This document shows positions 12,452 to 25,850 of a DNA stretch of 64,000 nt, in pieces. The notes under the pieces were generated by a model. It was not told where the DNA came from, made no database searches, and worked only from the letters and a program-made list of their open reading frames with translations. The DNA lies in assembly GCA_963970005.1 (NCBI GenBank), contig CAXAMN010025262.1:38841-102840 (forward strand), given 5' to 3'. The stretch comes from Durusdinium trenchii. Lineage: Eukaryota; Sar; Dinophyceae; Suessiales; Symbiodiniaceae. The number at the start of each line of letters is the position of its first letter. The stretch's first letter is position 1. The position numbers and the translations under genes are program-made.

Positions 12452-13250
12452 CTACGCAGAAGCGTGACGCGTCGAGTAGAAGCCCGATAAGCCCTGTGAA
12501 GTCTTCCAGGTGTGCTGGGAACAAAATCGCAACCGGAAGATGCTGCCACGATGACACCAGCTAACTCCTCTGTGCAAAAAAGAAGGGGTCGGTGCTGTCC
12601 AGCCATGTGCGTGTGAAACACAGTGTGGAGGATGGAGTCGCAACTTCGTCTCCAACGACCGAGATCAAGCCGTCTTCACTATGAACTTGGGGGGGGAAGT
12701 GCTACATGGCTCATCAACCAAGCTGGAGCTTCTCCTGGCTAAAGGCTGTGGGCCAAAAGCCAGTTCGTAGTTGAACAGGTGATTCTATGGTTCTGAGAAT
12801 GTTCTGAATCTTCATCTACCAACACCACCTGGACTTTAGAAAGGCACATTTTCTTGAGGTGCAACATGGCACAACAATCAATGCAGGCGCAAAAAGCAAG
12901 ACCTTTGACATTCTCAAGCAACAAATCAAACAACACATGATGTCACTACAGGCGCTTCAAGCGGCGATGTGGTCATCGGCGGCCAAGGTCACAATCGACG
13001 GAACCTTCAGATCCTCGCCAGAACCGCCCCAGCCCGGGCGATGTCGCACAGCTAAACCCGTCGCAACCCGTCAGGGAGATGGCGAGGGGGAGGTTCCGAC
13101 ACACAAAAAGTAACAATGCCCCCCTTTGGACCGTAGTGAAAAAGAACCTTGTCCGCACTAAAGAAGCCTGAAACCCGCCCTGGGTGGAGCAAGCATCAGG
13201 GAAGTCCCATTGCTGGACTTGTTGGGTGCTCCGGTCCGTTTTCTGCCCAG

Positions 13251-13359
13251 TCGGTGGTCGGCCCGCGATGTCCCGACTTCCAAGCACGTGATGTCTTGGA
13301 CCCAAGAACCATGGAAGACGATGCCTCAGCAGAATGCTCAGCAGAAGCATATATGAAAG
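13251..13359 (+). CDS. Candidate exon on the plus strand
   Basis: Reads VVGPRCPDFQARDVLDPRTM then EDDASAECSAEAYMK. The acceptor is ccgttttctgcccag, the donor a perfect GTAAGT. It opposes the strand of the AspRS gene. Confidence 0.4.
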
Positions 13360-13961
13360 GTAAGTCATGTTCAAGTGTGGATGTCCTCATATCTGCTCCA
13401 AAGAAAGTGGTCTACTATGAATCTCAAAGGGGAGAGGAAAAAACAAAACAAAGACTGCATCGTCGCAGCCCACAACAAATCAGAATGAGCAGCCTTGCGG
13501 GCCTTGCGAGCCTCTTTAAGCCTTGAATTGACAGCGATGGGCGACGAAACTTATTGTTTGGGTATATGTCCCATTAATACCCGGGCCCAGTGGATGATGA
13601 TGGTTAGCTTGCAGCCCTTATCCAAAAATATAGTGACAGTGTTAATTGTTTACTGACTGCTGTAGGTAATAGATGGTAATAGTCACACACACAACTTATT
13701 GTGGTCAATGACCTTCGTTGATGGACCGATGAAACCTCGAGCGATATCTGCGATCTGGTCAAACACGGTCAAACGGATCTTCCTTCCAACATGCGAGTTC
13801 TACATGATTCTTTCGTGAAGCCCCTAGAAAATTCATCTGGTTTGGGCAGCGCCACATGTTCGCATTCAGCAAACTTCACAGAGACTGGAACATCTTCGGT
13901 TGTGAAATGACCAAACGACTTGTGATTCGATCTCTCCAATCAGAAAACAGCCCTTTGACCA

Positions 13962-14065
13962 GGACATACCAGGACCCTCCCAAACCTGGGTGTCCTGGCT
14001 GGACTCCCCAGCCCGCTACTATCCAGGATGGTCCAAACAGGACCCATGTCCAGGATGATCCAGGT
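13962..14065. repeat. Fold-back repeat family 2, diverged copy
   Basis: Contains gggtgtcctggctggact as in copy 1 and several ccaggaY..tcc blocks; the arms are imperfect. Confidence 0.6.
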
Positions 14066-15315
14066 AGAGTTTCCACCTGTTTTCCACGCAAAAAACCCCG
14101 TCCTCGGGCCACATCGAGCTTTGCTCCTCAGGGTTGTCACTGCTCTAGCTTTGGTTTTCATGCGCCTTTTTGGGGTGAAGCTCCGGTCTTAAGGTGACGG
14201 AGGATATTCACACTTCCTGAGACTTGATCAAGTGATATTGGCATCCAGGGATGTTCTTGTTGCGACAGCGTTCAAGTTCGACTTGGAAGAACTGGCTTGA
14301 TCTGGGCGCGAAGCCTGCGCTTCGCGCGTGCCCGTGTGACCCCTCTGAAGAGGGACCGTTTGGACAAACAGAATCAGCACTCAGTCCCAGCAAGTGGCTC
14401 AGTGGCTTGGACATGCTTGGACCATGCTAATGCTATGCATCAAGCCAACGGGGAGTAGATGCGATGCTGTTTCGCTGCAAGGAGAACTGCAGTTCTTGAA
14501 CTGCACATGGGTGGAGATATGTGTCTTCCTTTTGGGTGGATGCTGCAAATATATCCACCAGCCCCAACTCCATCGGATGCTCTAGTCATTCCTGCGCAAA
14601 GTTCCTCAAAATGGGCGCTGCCATGGTATCTAGTAATTCTCTTATGGGAAGTGGAAACCCCTTCAGCTAGGCAGCTAGGGCTAGGGCCTACAAGGGTGAC
14701 ACCTCCGCACTTCACAAAAAATATCATGCCATATCAAAAGAACTTGCGCATCCAGTGATGACAACTTCATACAATTTCCACGGCTTTTTTTTTGCATGCA
14801 AGGTTAGGCCAAACAAAAAGAACAACATCTTTCCGCCCAACTCTGGTGCCCTAAGCAAAGCCCCCTAGAAGTGCCATGGCCATGGCTCCCAAAAGAAGTT
14901 CCGGCACAGCAGGTTCACGGTGAAAAGCTCTCCTCAGACCATTCAGAGTGGGGTGTCTCCAGGAAAAAGGTGTCCAAAGGGCAGAGCCAAAACGTGTTTT
15001 GACGGCTCAGGGGGACCCCAAAAATCATGCTTTTCACGATACAAATATTCTTGGAGTGAACGCAAGATGTCCAAACACGCGCAAAGAAGAATAGTCAATA
15101 TATTCGAGTATCAGAATCAACAATGACACCCTACACTGGCCTAAGTCATAGCTGCGGGGAGTGTTCTGCAGAATATGTCCTGTTTATGCACAATCGTCTG
15201 CGTGCCCTTCAAAAACTCCTGCACTGAGGAACTGTACCATAGACCACTTAATCAAGGTTATTGATATCTACTATTTCCGGCAAACAAAATAATATGTCAA
15301 TTCAGCCTCCGTCTA

Positions 15316-15407
15316 CCCTCCTTCGCCAACCTCTCTGCCCTCCCGCCGGCTGCCACATCAAGCGGCGGAAGGCAAAGTACCGGATCAGGATCTCGAAGGT
15401 GGTCCTG
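15316..15407 (-). CDS. Candidate exon: TTFEILIRYFAFRRLMWQPA
   Basis: Reads TTFEILIRYFAFRRLMWQPA with GC3-rich codons after acceptor gatgcgttcag. Other frames are also open. Confidence 0.3.
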
Positions 15408-17224
15408 AACGCATCGGCAAAAATCTAACATACCTATAACCTCTTGCCTAACATCGGAAATTATTGCCTAACGAGGTTCTAGGTATGTGCCCGCCTCTCT
15501 TTTTGGGGGGGTGGGGCCTCGTCTTCAACTGCTTGCGATCGAGCGTTTTTGGTGGTTTCATCTGGTTTCATGCGGTTTGTGCGAGTCTTTTCTTGCTTTG
15601 GGGGAAGCCGGGGAAGCAGTTGCTGAGTCTCATTTCGTTGGCGGGATTGGTTCTTCCTGGGGCGGTACCCTAAGAAACCAAGGCAACTTCTTGGATCCTT
15701 CCCTCCCAAAGCAAAAACAAGACCAAAACGAAGGGTTTGACGCGCTTCCTTTTGCTACTTGAGGGCCCGTCAAGCTGGCCGGGACGCCACATGAGCTGAG
15801 GAGAGCTGGTTACATGAAGAACTTGGATGAACTGCCTCATTGCTGCGGAAAACAGCGGCCAGTGCAAAGACGTGCAACCTCTGGGCTCTTAAGGGATCGG
15901 GAGCCAACCCAAGGTGATTCTGCTTCGGTTCTCAGTGTTGGACCGGCCTGGTTCAAGGCAAGTTGCCAAAGGTGGCGATGTATTGACCCTGACTTTTGAC
16001 CATCAACGCTTGCGAATGGACCACACCCCATGCCCGACGACCGTCCAAGGCACATGGGGAGTCCCCAAAGAATCCTTGGCGCCAGGAGCACGTGTCCAGT
16101 GTCCAGCCTTTCTGAACTCAACTCCCTTTCAGAGTTGCAGTGCCACAATGGTTCTACCATTCAATTTTGGCTCACCTCGCTTCAACAAACTATCACATGG
16201 CAGAATTAAAGCCATGTAGAGGCTCCAACTTGGGGCAAACTTGGGGGCATTCTGTGGCTATTCGGTGAAGAAACGTCCCACAGAAAACTCTAGCTGCTAG
16301 CTTTGGAGTCCCCAACTGCTCATCTTGGCCGGACAGTATGAAAGTATACTCAGCATGGTGTGGTTGAAAATGGAGCTTCTCCTTACGACTTTCTGCCGTT
16401 TTGGACAGTCCTCCTCTTTCTTCTGTGTGTTTCAATTTCACTGGCACTCACTGGTAGCCCAAGAACGGCCACGTTCAAACAAGCCAGGCACGGTCTCACA
16501 CCTCAGCCTCAACCCACTTGGGACGAGTTTGGCTTAATTTGAAGTGGTCAATGAGTCAATGGAAGGAAACAATGGGAACATGGCCCGGACCTACTCCCGG
16601 ACCTCTGTATGTTTTTGTTTTTCACTCCACAGTTCTACTCTGCAGAACCTACTCGAACAACACACTCCCGTGCCTTCACATTATCAACGCACCCATCCCA
16701 CCAAAGACACCAAGCAACTGTCTCGTTTATTTTTTCTCCGGGAAATGCAAAGAAATGAACAACCCCTATCTCCCCGACCGGCCCAACCTAGCACCTTCTC
16801 TTTTTCAAGATCTGAGCCACTTAGTCAGAGCCTCGGCTTTGATGATCAAAAACTGCGCGGGTTCCATCAACGTGGCGAAGTGCAATGAAGACGGAGACAT
16901 CTTCATCACCTCAGGGCACGCCAGGAGATAGTGTTCAGCTCTTCCTCATCCATCCTCCTCCATCCTGATCTCCCTAGGGCTCCAACTACCTCCGTTTCGA
17001 AGGTGGTTTGGGGGGGTGGGGGGATCTAACCACCTTCTGAGGATATGGTTGGAGGTTCTAGGGCTTCGACCACTCTTCAGCCCAGCGGCCCAGCCAATCA
17101 CCACGCAGCCGAAGCTATGCCCCGCCCAATGGGCCGCCGTGTGGCCGTGCGCCGCCAGCATGTCCTGTGGAGGCGCTGTGGAAACCGCATTCGTATCCAT
17201 AGGGGCCGGGGTGAATCAATGAAT

Positions 17225-17329
17225 CCCAGACACTCCATGGGGCTGCCATATATGCATACATGCATTGACCCCCCAGTCAACCACCCCATACTGTATAGGC
17301 ATATATGGCAGTCCCATGGAGTGTCTGGA
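17225..17329. repeat. Fold-back repeat family 1, copy 2
   Basis: Same arms (cccagacactccatggggct ... gcagtcccatggagtgtctgg), variant loop. Confidence 0.9.
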
Positions 17330-17758
17330 AATTGACTCAAGGAAACATCTACACTTTCACGCTCAAAACTATGGGTTTCCTGTAGATGTTCCCTGGAACC
17401 AATTCTGGGAGTGATGAAAGCTGCCACGTTCGGTTGGATGCTCTTTGGGTGGTCCATTTGGCTGGTCTAGCACTGTTCGTGTTAGCTTCGTAAGGGAGAG
17501 TGAATCATTGTGACAAAGTGGCTCTACTACCGGGGGAGCTAAGGCCGCAGAATTGGTCTGCAAATAGAGCCACGAACAAGCCGAATCATAGAGCCATCCT
17601 GCCACATCATCGACAAGGACAAATCTCTATATATCTATCATTGTCCTAATCAGTACGTGGTCCTAATCAGTCGTTTTCTTCCTTCCTTCCAAACCTGCTG
17701 TTGCTGGCCTAATGATGCCATGTGTGGCTTAATATGCTATATGCTTTTTTGTTTTTAC

Positions 17759-17909
17759 CGGCTCTCTCCTGGAGCTGTGCGACGACCTCCCTTGCGCTGG
17801 GCACGCTTTCCCAGGGTGCCATGGCCAAGAAGGGGAACTCCGGGATGAACAAGTCACCACCTGGTCGATCGATCGCGGTGCACACAGCCGGAGCATAGGT
17901 ACCTCGACC
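17759..17909 (-). CDS. Candidate exon: GGDLFIPEFPFLAMAPWESV
   Basis: Reads GRGTYAPAVCTAIDRPGGDL then FIPEFPFLAMAPWESVPSAR and VVAQLQERA. A very good acceptor (cttcttccacctcagcccag) and a GT donor (GCCG^GTAAAA). Among the most convincing islands of the long intron; family unknown. Confidence 0.48.
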
Positions 17910-20512
17910 CTGGGCTGAGGTGGAAGAAGTTCTGGTGAAAAAAGGGCCGGGCCGACATAGTTCTTCAATGTCTTTTCACGTTACGGACTGCTTGATTCAT
18001 AAACAATCAGCACGACATAGTTCTGCATTTGTTCCGGCGACGTCGCGAAAAAAGACAGGTCTGATGTGACGTCACTCCAGGTATATAAGGTACCTCCAAA
18101 GGAACCCCAAGACTGGCTTGAGCTTGGTGTTGAAGAACAGCTCTGCAGAAGTCACTACATCTGATCTTGATCCAGTCGTTCCAAAGGATGGAACGAATCA
18201 CCGGACCTTGACCCCCCCTAGAAGGTCTATTAGTCTATACCCCATGTTCCCGCCCTTGACCCCAAAGCACACGAAGCGTGGCTCAAACGTCTTCGAGTCA
18301 TGCGCGAGAGGCTGTGGCGCTTGGACAAGCGGTAGATCCACATGAAGTAGGGAACCTAGGCGTCGGCGTTTGTGTTGCGGCCTGGGAGCCTTGCAGGTGG
18401 CCTAAGGTCATCACATCAAGTCGCACCGCCAAACATGACCAAACTACTAGCTTAGTAGCACCACCGTGTATGAACAGAAAACTACTAAAAGAACCTGGCC
18501 ATCACAAGTTGTCAGCAAACAAAAACATTCTGGACCAAGTAGGCACCTGGAAACCTCACTCAATTCAATGCATAAAGCTTCAAGTGAAGTGCACTTGGAC
18601 AGGTGACTCTGCAGGTGACCCCCAGAATCCCCCAGAAGCTGAAGAAACACCCCCGTCCGTCACTTGGCAGTGAACAAAACTTCCGTGGTTTTCCAGGAAA
18701 CCGGGTGGACACGAAATAGGATCTTCTTGATCCCGGAGTACATGGATCCCCTAACTTACCCCGTGTCTGACTTCTTCCATTGTTGGGCCCCTCCTGCTAC
18801 CAGGTGATTGGAGATCTTTTTCTTCTGCCTTGTGTGAATGGAGGATGCTCCCAGCTGCCCTCAGTTGATCTGAGTCGCCATGCTTTGGACTTGTCATTTC
18901 CCCAAGAAATTGAGTCATCCTTCATTACGAAGAAGCCAACGGCTTGATTATAAGACCTTGAGCACCCTCACGGGTCCTTGGGTGCCACAGGGAAGAGACA
19001 AATGGCCCCCAAGCCAAGCTGGATCAGTCCAAGGTGCTAGGCCCACACCCAATCCGTGGACGAAGACCAATGGCACTTGCCTGCTGAACGTGCGGAAGCA
19101 CAAGGAATCGGTGTGAACAGCGCGATGGAAAGCTGGAACCTGTAGTCTCCAATCCATCAGCGGCGAGACGTCTGACACGCTGCTTGCAAGCGAGACGTCT
19201 GTCAGGTTGAAAACAATGAAGGCTCTTCCAGTGGAGAAACAAATAAGCAAGATAAAAGAACGTCTCATCCCATGAAACCCTGCGCAGGTCCATCAGCTCG
19301 ACCGGACCCCCCACCGCGGCGCGGCGAGGTCGCCGTCCACGGGTCCGGAACGTCGCGAGCGCTTCCAGTAGCAAAGGCCGCCCGCACGTTCGCGGTGGAA
19401 GCCCAGCCTGGGTGGAAGCCCAGCGTGGGTGGAGCAACTGACATGGAGAAAAATGAGGGAGTGGAGGGTGAGTGGAGGGTGAGTAGTGTAGGGTGATATG
19501 AAAAGCGGTTGTGATGTGGATTCGCTGCAGGGGACGTATGCCCTGTGGCCTAGGGAAGCCCTGCCTATAAGCAGTGCAGCAAAAAGGCACACCAGGCGCA
19601 CCGACACCGCACACCCCCAATCCATTCCTAGACTTATTAAGAGTCTAAGAGCGCCACATTGGTCTCATGAAACAACAGCCGCTCCCTGACGCCAGCACCA
19701 CCAGCGCCGCCAATGTCATTCTCTACTTGTGCCACCACGGAACCACTGCATCACCTGCAACGCGGGATTGGCTGACGCATAGCCAGGAAGGAAAAATCAA
19801 TGAATCGATGTGTCTTTGATTTCGGCAGACCGTAGTGGATTCAAAAACAAACAAACACTGAGCACTGGAGCCTGCCGACCCCCCCAAAATGGAACATCGG
19901 CACCAAACATACACAACTCCAACGTCCAAGTCGTGGAGAGATCTGGCAGTTGTAGTTGAAGGCCTCATATATAGAATTCTTCGCCTTCGGACCCCCTCCC
20001 CTTCCAAGCCTTGTAGGACACCAGCGGACAAAACAAGGAGGTTCCTGCATAAACCATCAACGGCCGGTGCACCACTGGCAGCGGGTCCTCAAAGCAATCA
20101 AGCGCGAAGAAGGTGTAAGCGCACGGCGCTACTTTTTGTTGCTCGACTCTTCAGGTCCTCCAAACAATGCTTGCCGTGATCTCCTATGTGAGCTTCAGCC
20201 CTCTAAAGGTGGAATAAAGGTGGAGCCAGCACCACCCACACCACCCAGTTCGGGTGGTTTATAGACTCCCCCAAAGCCCATGCACGTTCCACATCCAATC
20301 TCGCCCCCAGATTTCCGGGTGGTGCAGTGGTTCTGAACTCACACGACCCAAGGCCTGCTCTTGACCAACTGGTGCCAATTCTAACCCAAACTCCAGTGGA
20401 CCTAGCCCCAACTTCAGGAACTGCCCATACCACAGTCGGAAAAATTGGCAACGCGTCCCGAGCTTCTCAAGCTCTTTGGCCAAGCGGCCGAAAAAATCCG
20501 GTAGGCCTTCAC

Positions 20513-20669
20513 CTGCTCATTCCGCCCCTGCGACGCACGACGAAAGACGGCGCAGGTCCCCGGGCCCCGCGCCCGGGTGCGACACACGAGCCCAGTGCCT
20601 GAGCGACACCCCGGTGTCGAAGGCCGGAACTGCCGCATTGGTGCCGCGTCCACGAAGGCTCGCGAGCAT
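20513..20669 (-). CDS. Candidate exon in GC-rich island
   Basis: Open in several frames. The best minus frame has AFVDAAPMRQFRPSTPG and ends at a good GT donor (GAGCAG^GTGAAG). Confidence 0.25.
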
Positions 20670-20924
20670 TTTCTTGGTGACTTCCGATTTGTTTGAAAGG
20701 AAAGTTACGTGTTTTTGGTTTGGGGAGCTATGTGTTTGTTGTTTAGCTTTTTTGGAGGGGGTGGGGGAGGGTGAGTGATGTGTTCGCTTCCCCCCCCAAA
20801 ACCGCGGTGGTGCATGACACCCTCAGACCTGGCGCAGTTGTTGCAAACCTGCCGTCTGCAGCACCAGGTCCACCAGCGCCCGCAGTTCCTGACCCGAGGT
20901 CCAAAGTGTCCAAAAATCCAAAGG

Positions 20925-21850
20925 AGTTGTTCCTAGTAGCGATGCCAGGAGCCCCTAGTAGCGTCCTTGCTCCTAATAGAGGTGCAAAGGGTCTACAGAT
21001 CCAAAGGAGTTGTCAGACTGTCTGCTTGCTGCTGATGCTGATGCTGATGCTGATGCTGATGCTGATGATGATGGTGATGATGATGATGATGATTATAGTT
21101 GTCTAGCATAGAGGTGCAGTTTTGACCCACAGCCATCATCTGTTGAACGGAATCTGGTTCCAGCTTTCCAATCCCAGAATTTCTTGCACTTGTAGGTGTG
21201 GAGCCTTGAAACCACTATGTAGTTGCCAGTGCAGTATCAGCTGAACTTTAATTGGTTTGCTTGTTCAATGACACTAGGTGAAATGTGATGGCCCGGCAGA
21301 AGTGGTTGGCAGGGGCGGGCCGGCGTGTCTTTCCAGTTTGCGGTAACGTCCCAAAATCGGCTCTTCAGCCCCTCATGGTTAAGAAAGCAAACAACTTCAC
21401 TCTTAACAACGAAACTATGGCAACCTTGCTAGGTTTGGTTGAGGTACCTATATCTAGCCAAAGCATGGCCCGGCTGGTTCTATTTGGTGACTTGATCATG
21501 ACAACCTGGAGCATCATCAGTCTGGATCAGTGAATTTTTGCAGAAGAAACCCCGCAACAAGATGCAACAAGCAAGCTCAGAAGCTCTCTGTAGAACACGA
21601 GGGTTGCAAATCGGCCACCTGAACATCTATATAGGACTAGACTCAGAAACCCTGTCCCGCAAGGCTATCCCAGTCGAAGTGGGACACCAATCTCCTTGAC
21701 ATTCCCTTTCTTGACATTGACAAAGGGCATCGCTACTAGGAGCAAGGATGCCATTAGGGGCTCCTGGCCTTACTACTACAGGAACAAGAACACTATACTA
21801 GGGGCTCCTTGCCGTACTACTAGGAGCAAGAATGCTACTAGGAACTGAGC
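20925..21850. repeat. Inverted pair of ctactaggagcaaggatg clusters
   Basis: Copies of a 'cctagtagcgatgcc / gtccttgctcctaata' block at 20930-20990 reappear reverse-complemented at 21730-21845 (ctactaggagcaaggatgcc). aatccaaaggagttgt is also directly repeated near 20917 and 21000. Confidence 0.7.
21030..21093. repeat. GCTGAT/GAT microsatellite
   Basis: (GCTGAT)n grading into (GAT)n. Confidence 0.95.
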
Positions 21851-22257
21851 ATCACAGAGCTGTTGTGTAGTGTTCCCCGTCCTGAAACTGCTGGGGGCTA
21901 TCCGACAAGAGCTCCTCCGGCGTTGCCCCGCGGAACCAGTAGTGAGCGATCCAATCCTGGAGAGAGATCGCTAGCGATCGAGTGGGGTGAGGCGAGAGGC
22001 CTGGTGTGGATGAAATGGCCCTGTTTCCATGGAAATTGGACATGGAACTTCGTACAACTGATGACCCATGATGACCCTCTGACTCTACAACCCTCAGAAG
22101 TCCCAAAATCTTGCGATGAGGAAGGGTAGACGAGTGCCTTCTGCTGCACAATTCTTTCTGATTCCACCTGCCACTCCACACCGCCCACAGAATGGATTTC
22201 AGGTGAAGATTCGAGGACTTCCGGCAAAACCCGTTCTTCCACCCCCAGCAACGTGAC

Positions 22258-22402
22258 CTGGACATGTGTTTGGATCCTTTCGGCTCCGCAAGTTCGCACC
22301 GGCCGCGCCTTGACGTTGTCCCGCTGGAGCCATGTGGTGATCTCGTCGGCGTCGCCGCGGCCTGGGCCGTGGAAGAAGGTCGCCAGCTCGTGCCACCGAA
22401 GC
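22258..22402 (-). CDS. Candidate exon: LRWHELATFFHGPGRGDADE
   Basis: Reads LRWHELATFFHGPGRGDADE then ITTWLQRDNVKARPVRT, GC3-rich, donor GT (GTCCAG^GTCACG). A frame with ATG at 22825 (MDGYGSSGDLDAELQ) would join it in phase. Family unknown. Confidence 0.35.
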
Positions 22403-23627
22403 CTCCGCGGTTTGCAGAGCGGTGCGGAGCGCGGTGAGTTGACGAACAACAGAGTTTGCCCTGTCCAGACACCTGCTGTTTGTGTAGGTGGTGTTCATGG
22501 TGGTCCTCACTTACAGTGAGGAAAGCCATGCTGAATGACCAAGCGCCGAAAACACACATGAGGCTGGCATTGCCAATGCTTGCCGCAGGCATCGTTTGCA
22601 TTGCTGATCATCTTAAAGTTTTGTCAAATCAAAAAAGCCGTCGGGCCAACCAAATCGAAGGTTCAGTGTTACTTGCCACTTTCAGCTCCAAAGGCCCTTT
22701 TCGGAGAGGAGATCAGATCCCATTCACGACCCCTTCGGCCAGTAGGTGGCATGGCGCTGTTTCACTCCATCTTCGTGCCTTTGGAGCTCGGCGTCCAAGT
22801 CGCCACTGGAGCCATAGCCGTCCATGTGTTTCCTTGAATCGGCGGAGTCACAGCATCACTGCTTCACTATGCTTCACTCATGTTCACCGAACAAAAAACA
22901 TGGAGTAGTTGGGAGAAAACCCATGGCGAACACGTATGCCCCCAACTGGCCGACACATTCGGTCCCAAAGACCTTCATAGATGTACAGTCCATGTTGGAT
23001 GCCTTCTTCACTGGTTTTGTCTGCGTTTCTTCTGACCATAGTTGTCCTCCTTTTGCATGGCTCTCGGTCTCCCCTCTCTCTCATGTTATCATGCTTCCCT
23101 CATCTAAATATGTGGCCACTCCCCTCATGCAGCGGGGGTGAGCAAACCAATTCTGACCGACATGTTACATGGCATAGCAACCAAGCGAAGAACGTGCAGA
23201 CTCAGATGGCACCCCAGTCCACCAGACCAACCTTGCATGGTTTGAGAAAGAGCTGAGTCTATCGCAGCTCCTTCATGCCAAGATCGTGCGTTCCTTTTTC
23301 CGTACGCACGTGGGCTCCTGCTTGACCCAGTGCCCTGTGCCCCTCCCAATAGGCAGTTCTTAGAGCCCCCAAACAGAGGTTCCCGGTGAACATTCAACTT
23401 CTCCAGTGACACCAAAGGATCAGAAGGTCCTCCACGCTCTCCTCTTGCCTGTGGCCGACGCCCAAGCGGGGGACGTTCAAACCCCAAAGCCAGCTACAGT
23501 AGCACGTGACGTTACATGTTCGTGCGCCAGCGTGATGCTGCCGCTCCAGTGTGCGGATCACAAGTCTCAAGGTGGAAAACTGTGCGCATCTTCCCGTTTT
23601 CGGTAGGAACATGTAGGAACAAACACC

Positions 23628-23698
23628 CCAACACTCTATGGAAAACATGTAGGAACAATCCCCATGGAGGCAAACGTGGCATACATGGAGTGTCTGGG
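23628..23698. repeat. Fold-back repeat family 1, degraded copy
   Basis: Keeps caacactctatgg and catggagtgtctgggaaatg at its ends; the interior has diverged. Confidence 0.5.
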
Positions 23699-24089
23699 AA
23701 ATGGTCTCACAACCCTGGAGCAAATCCGTAGGCGGAACCTTGGCAATCTTGGTAGCTGACGGAATCCAAACAATAGTGCATAAGGATCATACCCTGCAGC
23801 TCCTTGTCTTGGAAACGTTGCACCCATGCACCCAGTGAAAACAAAAACACGTATACGAGACAGTCAAACTATATGCAGAAAGTGACCCCTCCCTTTGTGT
23901 TTTTTTTCCTGTGACCATATCATCCATTGTCACATCCAATCATTCAAGCTCAACAGGGATCCAGCAAATATAAGCTCCCCCAATCTCCAATCCAGCTCCT
24001 CAACACTACCCTCAAGCCTTGCTATCACAAAATCACTACCAAAATCTGATCATCCCCATCTGTTCTCCTCTCTCCCCTCCCTTCCTCAG

Positions 24090-24240
24090 CCCCCCCGGTG
24101 CGGTGTTCCACCATGCGACTTCACCGCGCCAAGCAAAAAGCTCCCCGTGCGCGCTATGGAGGACGCGGAGCTCGCCAGCCCCAAGGGCCGGCGCTCGCCC
24201 GTGCGCGCGAGGGACGGCGCTGCGCGGGCCTGGGGATGGG
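24090..24240 (+). CDS. Candidate exon on the plus strand
   Basis: A textbook acceptor (pyrimidine tract 24062-24087, then CAG) precedes an open frame with MEDAELASPKGRRSPVRARD, GC3 near 100%. No clear donor. Family unknown. Confidence 0.38.
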
Positions 24241-24616
24241 GAAGGGGAGAAGATGGGAATGTTGGGCCGCCGCCTTTTTGCAATCTAGGGGGGCGGATCT
24301 GAATAGGCGGAGGTGTTTATATCATCATGGTATGCCCTCGCAGTGCCTCCCAATGCCTCCCACCATCAAAGGAGCATCACAGTATAGGGGTGTCAAATTG
24401 GGTGTCAAATATATATATGTCTACTGAGCTGCATTTTGAATTCCCGCTGTCGCTATATCATCCTCTCCATTCTAAAATTATGACAGTGTCATGGTTCCTT
24501 CCTTCTTTGTGGCACCACTCCACAATAATACCATACAAGTAGTTCCCGGGCAAGCCGGCGGCGGAAGTTTCCTATAAGAAGAAATTGACCTATAGGAGTG
24601 TCCACGTTCTCTCCAC

Positions 24617-25615
24617 CATGCGTGTCCCTCGTGTCCCTCACTGAGCCAAACGCATGCGCTCCGGACGTTTGACACACACACACACACACAGCGCCACCTG
24701 TGCAAGGTCTGTGCTCCCTGCAGGATCAGCAGCTCACAACAGCGCACTGGGTTGCGTCTATGCCAAAGCAAGATCACCAGCCCACACCGGCGTGCTGAAG
24801 CAACTGGGCATCTGCAAGCGAAAGTTAAGTGCAGCTGGTGCGGGCACGCGAAGTGGGTGGTGTTTTCAAAGTCAAAATCATGTCTTCATTGTCCAGCTTG
24901 CCAAATACTCCGCGTACTTTACAGTTGTACTACAAAGTCGCCAGTTCTCATTTTCCAGCTCGCCAGATACTCAGCAGCGAGAGATGACTCAGCAGCGAGA
25001 GATGACTCACCAGCGAGAGATGACTCAGCAGTGAGAGATGACTCAGCAGCGAGAGATGACTCAGGAGCAAGAGATGACTCACCAGCGAGAGATGACTCAT
25101 CCGCGTACTAAAGTTGTACTACAAAGTCGCCAGTTCTCAGCTTCTAGCTGCACAGATTGCTCCGCGCTCAAGTTGTAGTACAAAGTCACCAATTGCTCTC
25201 TGGCTTGCCAGCTAGCGCCTGCAAACCATGGTCAGCTACATGTACGGATCCCAAAACAAAAGCAAGTCACACCCGGTCAACCCAGTCCAACCGCTGGTTC
25301 TTTCCAAACAGTGTCCCTAGTCATGGTCAGCTATACGTACAGAATCCAAAACAAAACAAATCATACGCAGGCAACCCAATCCGACTGGACGGGTTCCAAA
25401 ACAAAAACAACATGCGTGTCCCTGGCCAGTCGCACGCCCTCCGGACTTTTTGACCACCACAGTGCCACCTGTGCAAGGTCTGTGCTATACCAAGGCAAGA
25501 TCAGCAGCCCACACCGGCGTGCTGAAGCAACTGTGCATCTGCAATTGAAAGTTAAATGCAGCTGCTGCGGGCACGCGAAGTGGGTGGTGTTTTCAAAGTC
25601 AAAACCATTTCTTCC
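24617..25615. repeat. Direct duplication of a 200-270 bp segment
   Basis: 24617-24893 and 25411-25615 share gccacctgtgcaaggtctgt, cacaccggcgtgctgaagca and gcgggcacgcgaagtgggtg with small differences. The first copy also contains a CA run (24672-24690). Confidence 0.85.
24970..25101. repeat. 18-bp minisatellite, array 1
   Basis: About seven copies of gcgagagatgactcagca. The 18-bp unit leaves the frame open; one plus frame reads ARDDSA repeats. Confidence 0.92.
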
Positions 25616-25686
25616 AACATTTGGTGTGCTCCTCCGTGCAAAAACAGCGAAACTGTTCCTCGTCGGGCAATGCATTTTCCGGCTGT

Positions 25687-25850
25687 CTGCGCGGTCCACA
25701 GCGACGCACGCAGATCGATGCCTCCCGACAAGAGCAAGGAATGGTTCACCCAGCGCCTCTGGCAGGGCTGGACGAGGTGGAACAACGGGCGGCGGGGGTG
25801 GTTCTCTAGCTACGAGGGTGGCTACATGACGCGGGTCACACCACCGCGCG
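25687..25850 (+). CDS. Candidate coding island, strand ambiguous
   Basis: Plus frame MPPDKSKEWFTQRLWQGWTR then WNNGRRGWFSSYEGGYM, Trp-rich and GC3-rich. The minus frame is open too (RRWVNHSLLLSGGIDLRASL). Confidence 0.28.

Noticed and set aside
16164-16174. attttggctca, part of the dinoflagellate spliced leader
   Set aside because: Only 11 bases match and the leader's 5' half is absent; chance match.
22779-22805. GDLDAELQ-R peptide resembling the AspRS GDL.TE.ER segment
   Set aside because: Its phase does not match LLGIIIHK at 3943-4008, and DAASDYDRKILEK at 5438-5476 fills the same slot better.
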